A stretch of 64,000 nt of DNA from Opisthocomus hoazin (taxonomy: Eukaryota > Chordata > Aves > Opisthocomiformes > Opisthocomidae), in assembly GCF_030867145.1 (NCBI RefSeq), contig NC_134420.1, positions 10,002,823 through 10,066,822 on the forward strand. Direction: 5' to 3'. The first letter of the stretch is position 1, and the number at the start of each line of letters is the position of its first letter. This document shows positions 10,651-23,695 of this stretch, piece after piece. The position numbers and the translations under genes were made by a program. Under the pieces are notes generated by a model, which made no database searches, had not been told where the DNA came from, and saw only the letters and a list, made by a program, of their open reading frames with translations.

Positions 10651-12396
10651 ACTTGTAGTCGGATAGAAATGAAAAATTAATTTAAAGTGATTCATTGTCC
10701 ATAAAAAATCATTCCTGGGCATTAATTATTCCATCCTCTTTTTGTTCGTCATTAATCAAATCCTTCTCTGCTAATCCAGTCCATCACCACCATCAATATC
10801 AAAATCTCTATTTGACAGTTTCCATTTACCCTGTTTAAATGTCACAATATTACAGAACATAGATAAATACTGTTCTTTGTTTGCTTTGTCTCCTAGCACT
10901 AGGAATGAAGGAACAATCAGCAACTGAGAAAAAAAAAAAGTCTGATTCAAAACCAGTCAATGCTGCTTCACACTCCCTCTAGCTGTAGGACTCACTGCCA
11001 CAAAAGTGGGTACTTTAAGAACCTCCAAAATATAGTGCCTGTTGCACTGTCTGGTAGAGCCTGGCTGCACCGACTGCTGGAGACTGGAGGGGTCCTGTTT
11101 GGTGCAGGATGGCATTTCCTACATTCCTGTATGGACAAACAGAATATTCAAAATTTGAATAATTGGCACTAGAAGAATATAAACTATAAGAAGATGCATG
11201 GAGAGTAAGCTCCTGGAAAACCAAACGCTACTTGGGTGTAGGGAACACTTCTGAGGGCTTCGTGCCTCACTTCTGTTTCATGAGCAGCCATGGAGATACC
11301 CAGAAGTCAACGTGTGTCCGTGTGTCCCTGGTGTCTCTGAACACAACCGGTGCTCGGGGCTGTGCTGCCGTGCCAGCAATGATGGTGCGGCTGAAACTGC
11401 AGATCAATTTATCAAGCCAAGTGCTGAGAGCTGTGCGTAGGAAGGAGTTTAAGAGAGGAGGGGATTAGGGGTTAGGCAAAGAGAAGAGGACAAGCATGCC
11501 GAGTTGAATAGTCTTTCCAGTTGCAAACTGTCTAATATTCTTTGCTGTGTAGGTATTTTAGGCAGAGGTGATGGAATGCTAGGTGAACAGTGTTTAGACT
11601 TGATTCCTCAAATGCCTCTAAAGAGTTGGGGTAACAGGATTGTATTAGAGTTCGACCTCTTGTGGTTCTTGCTGTAATTTATTTGGGAGCTGGAAATACA
11701 CTGGTGAAGATCCTGGCTGGGGTGGAGCCCACGGAAGTTCTACCACTGTTTTTCATGTGGATGAGATTTCAGTTAGTTTGTTTTCCTTTCGTGATGACTT
11801 TGGCTTCCTTCTTTTTGCAGCATGGGTCTCGGTGTCCTAGGTAGGAGACTGGAATGGTGTTTTAATATTAATCTCCTTATTGTCCTCTAAAAGACCTCAA
11901 ACCAGCCACTGAAATTAATGAAACTCTTCAAATGCTCGAAGGGAAACACATAGAATGCTAATCTGAAATTAGACTACAATCCTCCAACATGCTGCGGAGC
12001 ACTGGTCCCTGTTAGATGAACTGGCTGGGCAGCGTGTATTTTGTTGAAAAGCCAACAGCTCATTTGAAAAATCAGTGATGAATTAAAAGTAATAGATAAT
12101 GGGAACAGGACTGAGATAATAAAGTATGGAATAGTCAAAGTTTATCAGATATTTTAATATATCCAATATTTTCAGCCTAATGCAGATAATTAAAATCACC
12201 CCAAAGAAATGATCTTATAGGAACATACTCTCGGAGTGTGATTTGTTTTCAACAATATTAACTGTAGGCTACAATAATGTAGCGTATTAGGCAGAGTATA
12301 TGTAGGATAGATTTCTGTAGCTATTATTATAATGTCCTATCAAATAAATCTCTCTTTATAATTTCTACAATTATTTAACTGCTAATTTGATTCTAA

Positions 12397-12416
12397 AATT
12401 GTCTTTCTAGACAATT
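12397..12416. repeat. Short perfect inverted repeat (8-bp arms, 4-nt loop)
   Basis: AATTGTCT at 12397-12404 and AGACAATT at 12409-12416 are exact reverse complements around a TTCT loop. It lies in an unusually AT-rich block (about 12100-12420). It is too short to call a transposon end or structural RNA, and chance is a reasonable explanation in AT-rich DNA. Confidence 0.5.
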
Positions 12417-14603
12417 GTTGCTGAAATCAATGCTATCTACTTGTGCACACAGAGGAAAATTCTTAACATCATTGTAGCCAGCCTAAATTCACTGTATTGA
12501 TGTTGAATTATTTGAACTATTTGGGTATTTCCATGACTAATTAGGCCTAGCCATGGGTATCTTAGCTTTCGGATCTGGTCTGGTCCTGCTCTCATGGGAA
12601 GCAATAGGAGGAATCCCAGGGACCTCGGTGGGTGTGGACTGACTCCCTGATTCGTGAGTTGGGTCTGAAGTACGGGCTGCTTCTCCTGTGAAATACCACT
12701 GAATTTTATAGAGATACACCTGGGAGAGTTGTTTGCAAATGGGGGAATTTTGGTTGTTTGTACTACAGTAACGACCAAGGAAAAAGGTGAAACTGTTATG
12801 GAGGGCATTAAATATATAGGATGACACTGATGCTCTCCTAAAGTGCATGCTTCAACGAATGAAAGTTGCCATTTTAAGGTGCCCAACAAGTTTTATTGCT
12901 AATCTGTAGAGACCTTCAGTGATGAGGACAATATAAATAAAATACAGTCAAGAATAATCTGGAAGGTAAATATGTGTAGTGCGATATTTGACTTATATAT
13001 GCCTGCTTAATATCAGTTTTCCCCCTTAAAAAAATGTTCAGTTGTTTCAGTAAAGCAGAGTACAAAAACTACCTGTGTTAGTTAAACTGATGAAGTACTG
13101 AGACATCTGTGCCTCTGCTCCATGTGGGTATGACATTTTCAGGAATACCATGAACTTTATTTCAGTTCAGAGTGGCATGTAATTGTTGTTTTGGTGTTGT
13201 TGACTTTGCTTTCTAGAAGGAAGACAAAAATACAGTGAGATGTGTATTTTAAGTCTTCTCACTCATGCTTTTCTTTTTTGTTATTAAATCCAAATATGCT
13301 TTGGTTGAGAGTGAAGACAATCAAGTACATTGATTCGTGCTTCTCTTTTTATAACAAATTTGGTCTCTCTGTGGTCTCTCTTGGTTCCTTTGCTTTCATA
13401 GAAAAATAAGTTGGGAGCAATTAAATTCAAAAATGCATACTTCTTACCTCACATCATCCACTAATAAACTACCGTGTTCTTAAACAGTAAGTCTCTGTGT
13501 GCATGTGAAAACTGCTGCGAGCAGCAAATTCCACCTTTTCAGTGTCTGTGCGTATATCTGGACATTCCAGGGTTTCCTGGTAGAAATAACATGAGTTTGC
13601 CTTTTAAGCACCGAATGTGTACTTCTGCAAACAAAGATTTGTTAATTACAGGGCACCTTCCTCTTTTGCAGTCTTTTTAGTATAAGAAGAATGTAATTCT
13701 TTCTCTTCAATAATATTTAAACTCATGAAAAGTAATAAAAAATAGCAACTATATAATGAAAAGTAATGCTCTTTTATTACTGCATTCCTGTATGAAGTAA
13801 GACTTATTCCCATCAGAGTAACACTTATAGCCCTTTTGTTATATCAGTACTCCTCTCAATGCCAATATTGCCATTTATTCTGGTAAACAACTGAAGGATT
13901 GCCATTTTAGCTGATGTCACAGTCTCCTTAGGGAAACTATTTCTTACAAATATTGCCACTGCACCTTTGATAATTTCCATTTCTAAAAAGAAAACATAGT
14001 CTCACTTTGGAGCAAGGAATGTACTTCATGTTCTATTTAGGACAAGTGGATTCTTATAAGTCAGGTATCAATATGATCTGGAAAACTTAGAGGAAATCGA
14101 GTTTTATGCAGGAGTATTTTTTCTTCTTAAAATATATACTGACAGTGTCGGTAGAGTGGCATTTAAATGAGGTTTCTTGTGCATGTTTTTGTCAATGGGG
14201 TGTATTAGGGATTATTTTTAAGTACTTGTCAGTGTGTATGTATCCCATTATGTGGTAATAATAGCTCTTAGGAGTATTTTTAGGCACACTGGTTAAGCTA
14301 TTTTTGCTAGAGAAAACATACTAATATTCAAGAAAAGAGATAGCGAAGTCATTTAAATGTTCTGGTGTGGCTTTACAAGCGTTTCCCTTGGCTTCTTCAG
14401 CACTTGGAGGGGGTTTGTATTCTCTCAGCTGGGAAACTAGGAGGGCTCTTCAGCTGCTTCAAGAAATAGTAAATATTCGATCAGTATTTTGCAGAAAAAG
14501 AGATTAACATAAACAGGGTTTGCAGGATAACATTTTTTTATGGTGGGCCTCATGTTTACACCTGCAGTTCTGGCTTCCATTCTCTAATTGTCTTTGTGTG
14601 GTA

Positions 14604-14860
14604 CTAACGCGTGGTGTAAGTGAGCCTTCCTGCTGCCGGAGCAAACGCTGAGGGGAGAGCTGAGGCAAAGGAGTGAGTCCTAGGCGAAGCACCGGCAGAT
14701 GCAGACATTGTCTGTGGGAAGGTTCGCGTCCTCTGGTCTCCGTTGAGCACGTCCCTGGCCCGCTGGGCTGCAGGACGAGGTGCCGGAGGCCGTACAGGCA
14801 GCGGCCAGAGCCCGTCTGCAGCCCAGAAGTCGGCAGTGTCTGTGGCACAGTGACGTGTCA
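14604..14860. promoter_or_regulatory. Intronic CpG-rich patch
   Basis: I count about 17 CpG dinucleotides in roughly 250 bases, with CGCG at 14609 and again near 14725, in an otherwise CpG-poor intron. Overlapping ORFs of 85-116 codons cover it on both strands, which fits GC-driven open frames and not a gene. A small intronic CpG island acting as an alternative promoter or enhancer is possible. Confidence 0.3.
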
Positions 14861-17800
14861 ATTCATCTGGAGTTTTTCAACTCTCCTGCGGTGTGTCCAT
14901 GTTGGAAATTGTGCCACGTGTGCTACGCATTTAGTTTTGTGGGGCTTCCGTATAGCGCTTTCTGCATTGACTTGCCTGCTGGCTGTTCCTCAAGTGCTGT
15001 ATCGGCACCTGTCAAATGCTTGATGGTCTTCACTGGAGTGTGCAAGCGTCTAAAGGTGTTAGTTACACTGCTTCTGGTGTCTGCTTGGGCCTGGATGCAC
15101 GGCTCCTAATTACAGAGGCTCTAAGAGATAAAATTATGTATACTTGTTCATATCATCAGCTTTAAAGAATTAATTTAAGTAGCATTTGTATTCGTTGCAT
15201 GAACATCAGTATTTACATTCAACGAACTTGCGCTTTTAAAACTCATGTTATTGCACATTTTGCTTCCAAAATTTCATGAAGTGTAGGAGCACCACAAATT
15301 CTTGGTTAATAATACATCCATAGATCTTGCTGTACTGAAAACCATTTCTTTATATCTTTGTTGTGAAACAGTTGTCATGGGATAGTTCTCTCGTGGTAAA
15401 CCCAGAGAAGAGAGCACCGATCCGTTTTACTGTGACTTACTTCTCTACCTGCAGTTGCTTTTGCGGAGTTAATCTCAGTGTAAACCATCAATTTTTCATC
15501 TCCACTTTATGTTAGCTTTGGTCGACTCAGTTTAGACATTCTTTGTAGTCCCAGTGCTATACCCCGCTACAAGTTCACAGTGTTTGCCATCTCGGTGTAA
15601 GAGCACTTTTTTGAGGAGATTTTGCAGAAAAGAGGCGATACAGATCTGAACGTATGTCTTCCCAGCGCAGCGAGCCACCGAGAGCTGGCCACCAGCATGG
15701 CAATACCAAACACCTCCGTAAGACCCACAGGAGCTGCTCTTTTCTTGGCATCATGAGTCTCCATTTCGGCTTGGTGTTTGGACATGCATTCAGGCAGAAA
15801 CATGTTACACATTTCTACATTGACATATTTACGTGATGGTTTTTAATGTTGGTTTTTTTTTTTTTTCAGGCCAGCTGATTCGTACACTTTCCTGAGTATT
15901 TAATTTGATTTCTGCGTTAATTCCGTATCAGGGACTAATTAGAATAGACAAAGAAAGAATAAGTAGGACTTAAGTTATGAAACAAAACTGCCACGTGAAT
16001 TTATTGCCTGTGGTTCTTCGGGACCCAGTCATCTGCTACAACTTCTTTTAATAGCTCCCTCTGACTTTAATGTGATCAAAACAAATGTAGCGTTTTGTTC
16101 TTGAGTAACATTTGGATTCTGCTACTTTGTTGTTGGCGCAAAACCCATTCAAAGGGGTGGGAGTGCTGAACCTGAAGTTTGGTGTACCCAAACCACGGGG
16201 GATGTACTGCAGAGCCTGCCTAAAGGCCACTGTTACATGGTTATCTTCCTGTAGTCAGCTCACTACGGGATGGTGCTGGCAGAAATTTTAACAAAAATAC
16301 TGTTGAGTGCCATGGGATTTTGTAAATGCATCAGTCTTCAATACAATCTGAAAAGTAACGTGCAAGAAACTCTAGCTAACATTTTGTAATATTATGCTTG
16401 CTTTCCTAGGCAAACAAAACTAAAGCAATGGATTTTACCTTCTTTTCTTTTCTCAGTCCATTTCAAAGACTGACAGATGTACAACCCTCCTCAGTAACTT
16501 TGTAATCCTTTGGCCTGTTTCCATCAGGTTTGTCAGAGACAGAGATGTCTGCCGTCTCAGGTTCTGCCTGCTTTCACAGAAATCTGTGCCTGTAAAGATG
16601 GAAAGGAGCTGATAACAACAGCTCTGGCGGTACTGGCCGTTTCCGGATGCTCCCAACCAGCAGACGCATGTGTTGGAGCCAGCTGTCTCGGGGAGAAGGC
16701 GGGGAGCCACCGTCCAAACACGGGGGAGGGGTTGGGGTTTCTGGGGTGCCCTGGGGGGCTGTGGGGCTCAGAGGTGTGGGTGGTGGGAGCTGATGGCACA
16801 GGAGAGCCGCGTGAGAGGAGGGGATGGGGCTCCTGAGGGTGTGTGTGGGGAGCTGGGGTGGCTGTGCCAGCAGGACGCCTTCCCCAGCAATTCCTGTTCT
16901 ACCGCAGCAGGAGGGTCCTGGCCCTGGCCCTGGTGGGCAAACCTGACTGCTGCCATGATGCTGGGCAGGGAGCCGGGAGCTGCTTCTGGGCTGAGGGACA
17001 GAAAGCGATGACAAACAACTGCCAGCACTTCCATGGAACTGCTGCAAGTGCATCTGGAAAGACATTATAAACACAGTTGTTGATTCATTCAGCCAACAGA
17101 AGGTACCAAGAAATACAAATTAGCTCTTAAAAGATCTGGCCTGTATCTCCAGGCTTTTCTTACTTGAAACAAAAATCCTGTCAGCACATGGTCTTGTTTA
17201 TACAAACACGTATACACATGCAACAGTCCAATTCCACGTGCCTTGTCCTGCTGAGTACTCACTTGCAGCTCTAGGTCCTGTATTTATCACTGTGGCAGAA
17301 GCTGAAACTTTTCAGCAGTTTTCCACAATGCTAGCGACATTCTATTGAAAAGAGAAGAAAACCCCACAAAAAACTTTTCAATGCACATTTTTAGAGAAGA
17401 CACAGAATTACATCTGTCTTCCAAGATGTCTTGCAGTCAAGATATCAAATGTCAAACATTCAACATCTTTCTCAAAAGAAGTTTGGTGGTTTTTTTCTCT
17501 CTGAGGGATTATTCAGAAATTGTTAACTAGTATCAAGTTTATGGGTTAATCCCATAAAGAGGTGATGCAGATCACTGCTGCTCAGCCTTTTCTTTGGAGA
17601 GAGAAAAAAAGAGGACACATTCCAATGTGTAGTTTTCAGATCAGTGATTTACATTATAACAAAGCGTGATTGAAGATTTTATGGTAAAACAAGATGAAAT
17701 TAACATAAACTTCAGTGCAAAAATAGCAATATGTTCCAGTTGGAGCTTGGAGAAAACGCTTACAAGTAAATAGCAAGTCAGGCTCTTGGAAGCATCTCTC

Positions 17801-19599
17801 CCCCTCTCATCCCAGGTGCTGCCTCCTAGAATGAAATTAAGACCTGCTCATCACTGCCTGGTAGCTGGGTCAGGGCTTGTGAAGGTGCTTGCGTGGCTAC
17901 AAGAGAGAGAAGGGAGGATGCCAGTGCGAACTCACTCCTTTTTTGAATTTGCTGAAATTTCCTTGTAATTTTCTTGACATGACAAACTGGTGTGGCAACC
18001 TGTAGTGTTTCTCCCTGTGTCCTGATATTAGATATTTTAGATGTTGGAGTAATACTGCTCATTAGTGGATATAATACTGCAACTAAGATTTACATCAGGG
18101 CTTTCTTGGGTCATACAGTGAGGTTTTACAGTATCCTATTTCTGCTGACAGTTGTCCTTTTTGACCTTTTGCCAAAGAAAAAAGTACCCCAAAGTACCTG
18201 AGGATCTCTAAGGCTCAGTTTTAATAGTACCATCGGCACTTCAGACGGCAGGGCTCGGTAATTTTCAGTGAGAGAGTAGGTACCAGAGCGCTGGCTGCTG
18301 AGAGTTACAAAGGCATTTAAGTGCCTACGGTTGCAGAAGTGAGCCTGCAAGATCGCTGGAGTACTTCAGGCACAGAAGTTACACTGCCTTTTCAAGGGGC
18401 TGGTGGCTTCTCAAGTGAGTAGGTGTTAGGCAGCTCTCGCAGCTGGCAGCGCTCGCAAGTGTTACGAGACACTTACACACATCATTTGTAAATCAGCCCC
18501 TGAGGCACTCATGATGAATTGTTCCAAGCGCTGTATTATTGCGTGTGTGTTTTGTCATCCGTGCAGGCACTGGCTGCTCTGATCTTTTTTGCAAGGTTAG
18601 CTATTACAGGTTCTTCTTTTCATAGTTTTTGTTCAGCTCAAAGTATTTATATCTGCCTTTAGTATTAAATACCAAAAGCACCAGCCATTCATGAAGCTAA
18701 CACTGAAGAATTAAAAATAGCTGGCACAAAATGACCTTCATTTTGCAGTAGTTAAGCAGAGTAGATACAATGTGCTTGGGTTTTTCAGTACTGCCTGCGA
18801 GCAAAGACTGCTGCTTCTCTGTCTCTGACCGATGGCTCTTGCGATGGGGCACAAATGCCCTTTTATAGGTGAAAAGAATCTTTGCCCCATGCATGTGCCG
18901 GTATGTATTTCTTGCCCTTTCATACGGCAATGAATGTTTTGGTAGCTATGATAGACTGGCATGTAAACTAAATGCATGTATTTGTTTGTATGTAAATGTA
19001 TTGCTTATATGGAAATATGTGTATTTCTTCATGTCCATCCTTTTTCTTTTTTCCTGTGTTTCCGTAAGGCCCGCATCTGTTTGTCTGAAGGTGATAGCTT
19101 TAAAGTGGTTGGTTTTGTGAATATTTGACCTCATATAGGGTGCCCAGCTCCGTGATTTATATGTTAATGGATTAACAATCACTGCAATTTCAGAATACAT
19201 GGAAGAAATGGAAACTAGCTCTTTCCCCGTCTTTTTCCTCAAATTTGTATTCACTTATGATTTGCATTTGACTTCAGAGCCACCCCCACTGCTTCACACA
19301 GCTTGTTATGCCGAGGTTGCTGCCATCGCTGCGGATGACTGCGCAGCAGCAGTGCATAGAGCGGTGTTTCCTCCGTGCTTTCTGTGCGTGGATGTACGTT
19401 TGCCTGTCACCCTGCAGCGAGGGGCAGGGCTGTTCTCCCAGATTGGCCCGTGGATGCCAAAAGGGTTACACCTCTGCCAGACACCGATTTCGGATATTAA
19501 ATTGAACTGTCTCTAGGATTTCTTCATGTTATCAGGATATTTAACCTCGTACTACTCCTTTACTTTTCCAGACTTTGTCCTCCTTCCAAACTACCCTTT

Positions 19600-20045
19600 A
19601 TTTCCTCCACGCACAACCGTGTTAGGCATTTGCCCAGCGAGAACTGGGCAGAATACCTGGAAATACCTGGAAATAATCGTGCCGGTTTGCCCTTCCACAA
19701 AATTGTTGTGCGAAACTCAAAAGAAGAGAGGAAGCCATCCAGCTGTGGCCGCGGGCTCCCTGCGCGCCAGCTGCAGCACACATTGCACACACGCACACAC
19801 ACGCAGCCGGAGCCGGTGTTGTTCCGAGGATGGGTGCTCCTGTGTACGGAGTAGCAGCAGTGCACTGCAGATGCTGCAGTGTTTCGTACCAAAGGTGTCA
19901 CACGCACCTTGCACGTGTGCTTTAACCAGGGCATTGCCACAGAAGGGATGGGTGCGTTTACCCGGTAGTTCGCTGCGCCTCCTGATAGCTCTTTCCTTGG
20001 TGCTAATGGAATTAATGTGACGGGAACATGGGAACTGTGGCATGT
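19600..20045. promoter_or_regulatory. Largest intronic CpG-rich patch
   Basis: CpG density rises clearly over about 450 bases, with roughly ten CpGs in 19741-19860 alone (GCCGCGGG and TGCGCGCC motifs). It encloses a short CA-type microsatellite near 19787-19806. ORFs up to 164 codons run through it on the plus strand and others on the minus strand, with no recognised domain. This is the best candidate in the intron for an internal promoter or CpG-island enhancer. Confidence 0.35.
19787..19806. repeat. Imperfect (CA)n microsatellite
   Basis: A short run of CACA units interrupted by CACG lies inside the CpG-rich patch. The interruptions are CpGs, consistent with either an unmethylated state or an independent origin. 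Confidence 0.7.
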
Positions 20046-22591
20046 TCGTCAGAGGAGATAGATGAACACTTCTGTTTATCCCGTTTGCTCAGCTCTCTGT
20101 ACGTCTCCATCATCATCCTCATCCTTGGGTGATGGCCTTTGCTTCATGAGGAAGAAACATATTAAAATATTTCAATCTCAAAAAAAATGAGCAAAGGGAG
20201 ATTTTTGAACTCATGAATCGTGGGAGTGATCATGGTAGTGAATAGAGAATCATTACTGATTATATTCATTTATTTGTATTTATTTATTGTATATCTCTCT
20301 AAAGGTGGGCTCCTTACCATTGATTCCTGTACAAATACCAGACTAAAAGGTAGTCCTTCCCCAACAGCTTGTAGTGCTTCTGTGTCCTGTTTGGTCTGCT
20401 GCTGATGGTGCAAATCCTTCATCACTGCTGTGAGTTTAATCTGGAGTCGTTTTCCTCTTCTCTTCAGCTCAAATTCTTAATTATTTTATGGTTATTTTGT
20501 GCCATCGCATTAATGTGTTTCCTAAATTGGATGTTTAGGAATAAAACGTGAGCATTTTACTTTTGTCACCACAAAACTGATTTTTGCTCCCTTTCCCCAG
20601 AGAAGCTTTTTTTGGTGATGACAGCATTTTCAAGTGAGAAAATGCCTGTCTTCCACTCTTCCTAGCTGAAAGTACAGCCAATTCATTTTAGGGAACTGCA
20701 TAGAACATTTTTTAATTAATCTTTTCCATAAGTGTTGAAATTGCATTATGTGATTGAGATCATGGAAACTAAACTCCATGGATTTGGTTGTTTTCCAGTT
20801 ATCAATGTGCAAACACAAAGGAGAGATAGTACAGGAAGGTTCTCTAAAAATGCCTTCGGTTCTGCCAAGCTAATATTTTTTTTTAATCAAACCTCTTCAA
20901 ATTGAGTCTGTAAACTCTATTTTTCCAGCATTCCTAATTCTTGGGAGACTCCTGAATTCTGAATAGACGTTGTAAAACAGGACATGAAAGTAGGCTGCTG
21001 CTTATCCTCAGGAAACATATTCAATTCTGCTGGATTAGGGCTTTCAGAGCTTTTAAACTGTATAAGCATAGTTTAAATCTTGATACTGAACAAGGTACAG
21101 TCAGCAGTGAAATGGAGTCAGCATTTTATTACTTGTAGCACTGAAGGTAATTTAATGAAATTAACAGAAAAAACAATGATATTAAATTGCTATCGCAGAT
21201 ATTTGGATTATAAGTGCAGTATAATAAAATCATATTCATATCAAAATGAAAAATCATATATAGTGTAGCACTAATAATGAATTGTTTTCATCTTTAATGA
21301 GTTCATTTCTAAATACAGCTATGAAATCTCTTACTGATTTCCTTGCAGTATTGATTTTTCTCACCTTCAGTGTACTCACTGTGTTATTAGTGTCATTTAT
21401 GAGACGAGTTGTTTACACTAGCGCCTCAAGGTGTACATTGGTAGTGTTACTAATTTTAACGGTTTATTGCATTAGGAAATCCAAACTTGATACACACCTG
21501 GTAATTTTTTTTGGCTTATCATCTGATACCTGTTTTTGCACTGGCTTTGTTGAGCCTCTCGGGCATCTCGTTTCCTGTGGCAGCCTCTGGACGGGTGCAG
21601 CGGGTGGAGCGAGTAGGTGGGGTGAGGCACGTGAAGCACCTTCTGTCCTGCTGCTCACCAGCTGAAGTGTGCCCAGCGGGGAGAGCTTCTGCTTCACAAG
21701 CAGAATTCATTTGCTATTAATTTAGCAAAAACTGCTAAAAGTTGCTGATCAGGATAGGAGAAGCCTCCATGTTCCTCTTTTTATTGAATTACTGTTGAGA
21801 GCACTCCAGTTTGGTCCTAGCACTACAGTGCTACATCACGATTTACTAACTATTGTTTTCTTTAGAAAAGAAATAAATGAACTATTATTAAACTATGTAT
21901 GTTGATAATTAAGTAGTGAGGTGACTGGATTTTAAGTTGCAGATATAACCAGTGCAATTTACAGCTCACACTGAACTGCACTAATTATAGCCAAGGTAAG
22001 GAGTTTTTAATAGTTGCTTGGATAACTCTTTTTCTTTTCTTGCTTCCATAGTGTTACCAGACAGCATTTCAGACTCTGGAGTAAAATCATTTAACTAGAA
22101 CTGTGTTGAAGGTTTTCATTTTTTGTCTCCTAGAAATGACTATTTTATTTAATATGAAATTAGTATAGTATTTGATGTGTTACGCGTGGAATTAAATAAG
22201 GATCATTCTATAGTTAGTAGTTTGAAATAGGTTTATTTGTTTACTACATTGATTATTATGTGTATTTCCTATGAAATTTATAGTGGCCTGACCAGTAGGG
22301 TTGTAAAATGTAAAGTGATGTATTCATGCATTACAACTGTACTATTAATTTTTACCCTTGTATGATTCACCTGCCCCTTTACAGTCGTATATCTGGAAGG
22401 AACAAATGTACAATATTCAGACTTGAGAACCATTTGGTGGCGGGGGGAAGCTGTTGTTGCTGTTGTTTTATTAGTGTATAACCAGAGTGACGGCACTAGC
22501 ATAGCAATGATGTTGCAAAGAGGATGCAGAATTCTGGAAATAGATAGGCTAAAGTTGCCTTTTGAATACTTACAGAATAGTCTTTAATTTC

Positions 22592-22799
22592 ATATCACAG
22601 AATATCACAGAATAGTAGGGGTTGGAAGGGACCTCTGTGGGTCATCTAGTCCAACCCCCCTGCCGAAGCAGGGTCACCTACAGCAGGCTGCAGAGGACCT
22701 TGTCCAGGCGGGTCTTGAATATCTCCAGAGAAGGAGACTCCACAACCTCCCTGGGCAGCCTGTTCCAGTGCTCCGTCACCCTCAGAGGGAAGAAGTCTC
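22592..22799 (-). mobile_element. CR1 LINE 3' end, antisense orientation
   Basis: Read on the minus strand, this is a clean CR1 3' terminus. It includes the region around the final ORF2 codons, the stretch normally followed by GGTTGGACTAGATGACC-type sequence, and a terminal short repeat containing TCTGTGATATTCTGTGAT. On the plus strand it starts with ATATCACAGAAT repeats and stops abruptly in AGGGAAGAAGT. The element is 5'-truncated to about 208 bases. It is well preserved and so is one of the younger copies. The 143-codon minus ORF crossing it is mostly repeat-derived. Confidence 0.95.
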
Positions 22800-23639
22800 T
22801 TATTGATTTTTTTAAGCCCTTGAAAGCTTTTATCTATTTCAGTAAAGAATGGATCAAGCACTAGGAATGAACCAGCATTGTGAAATGGGGATTGTTGTCC
22901 GTGAGACTGCTGCCTCAGTTGTGGGATTTGGAAGACGTTTTCTGCTGTGGACAATGAACTGCAGAAAGGGAAAGGTCTCTTGGGACAAGGCAGCCGAGAT
23001 AGGCTTTGTGCTTTTGAATGTAAAGAGTGAACACAAGAGAGTTTGTCCGTGGTGCTAATGCAAATAACTTCAACCAAATTTGAGGCTTCTCTTTTTCTGA
23101 GTGTCTAGCTTGAGAAATCTAAGGCCTAATTTTGAATTCATGTTGAGAAGAGGGAGTTTTGACAACGCTGCCAATTTCGAACAGGTCTTTGGAATGAGAG
23201 AACTGTCATTTTTCAGAGGCTTATAATGAATAGATTTGGCTGGATAGTCATAGGGACAGTAAACGACACATTTCTTACAGTAAGATAGCTCTATTTCTAT
23301 ATTTCACACCCCTGCTCAAAAGCATCTCTATGCTTATATTTCTCAAATAAAGAGCTGCAGTAATTTTTGGGAGTACAAAATAGCAAATTTCCTCCCTAAT
23401 TTTGTTTTCCTAAAAAACTGTTATCTGTTTTATTGCAAACCCACATCCCTATATCTCCAAGTTTGATTTAAGAATCATCTATGTATAAAACCTTCTCTTG
23501 AATATTCCAGTTTAGCAAACATACAAGGATGTGACAATAGGGCATTATGGAAGGAATTCAGCAACCTCAGCTGCGGAGTCCCCACCAGTGATGCCTGTGA
23601 TATGACACCTCCTGTGTCATTGACTGTGTCAAGATCAAA

Positions 23640-23695
23640 GCTGTAGATGAGATCTGGGAGTTGAACTTAGATGTCCTGAGTCCCAGTCCAGTAGA
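23640..23695 (-). mobile_element. Possible MIR-like SINE relic, antisense
   Basis: The phrase around GGGAGTTGAACTTAGATGTCC followed by CTGAGTCCCAGTCCAGTAG resembles the antisense of the MIR core region, where the family usually reads as a 'GAACCCAGG...CTGACTCC' type segment. Only about 55 bases are recognisable. MIRs exist in birds as old, low-copy relics. Confidence 0.4.

Larger units (their letters stand above)
10651..22591. other. Intronic unique DNA, no gene recognised
   Basis: No exon-like or RNA-gene feature was recognised in this 12-kb stretch. AT-rich sequence alternates with GC-richer islands at about 14600-14860, 16640-17060 and 19600-20045. Overlapping ORFs on both strands occur in those GC-richer parts because stop codons are rarer there. 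Their predicted proteins show no domain, signal peptide or repeat that I recognise. A short perfect hairpin lies at 12397-12416. Confidence 0.55.

Noticed and set aside
12437..12889. Overlapping minus-strand ORFs of 150 and 103 codons
   Set aside because: No recognisable domain, composition is not protein-like, and two overlapping frames on one strand argue for chance.
16574..17074. 166-codon minus-strand ORF and overlapping plus-strand ORFs
   Set aside because: A GC-richer patch with Pro/Ser runs; open frames on both strands are expected there. No domain was recognised.
18200..18380. Possible old sauropsid SINE-like segment (GGCATTTAAGTGCCTA)
   Set aside because: Only weak similarity in a few words, and the boundaries could not be defined.
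19526..20020. 164-codon plus-strand ORF
   Set aside because: It runs through a CpG-rich patch and a CA repeat, has no domain, and alternative frames are equally open.
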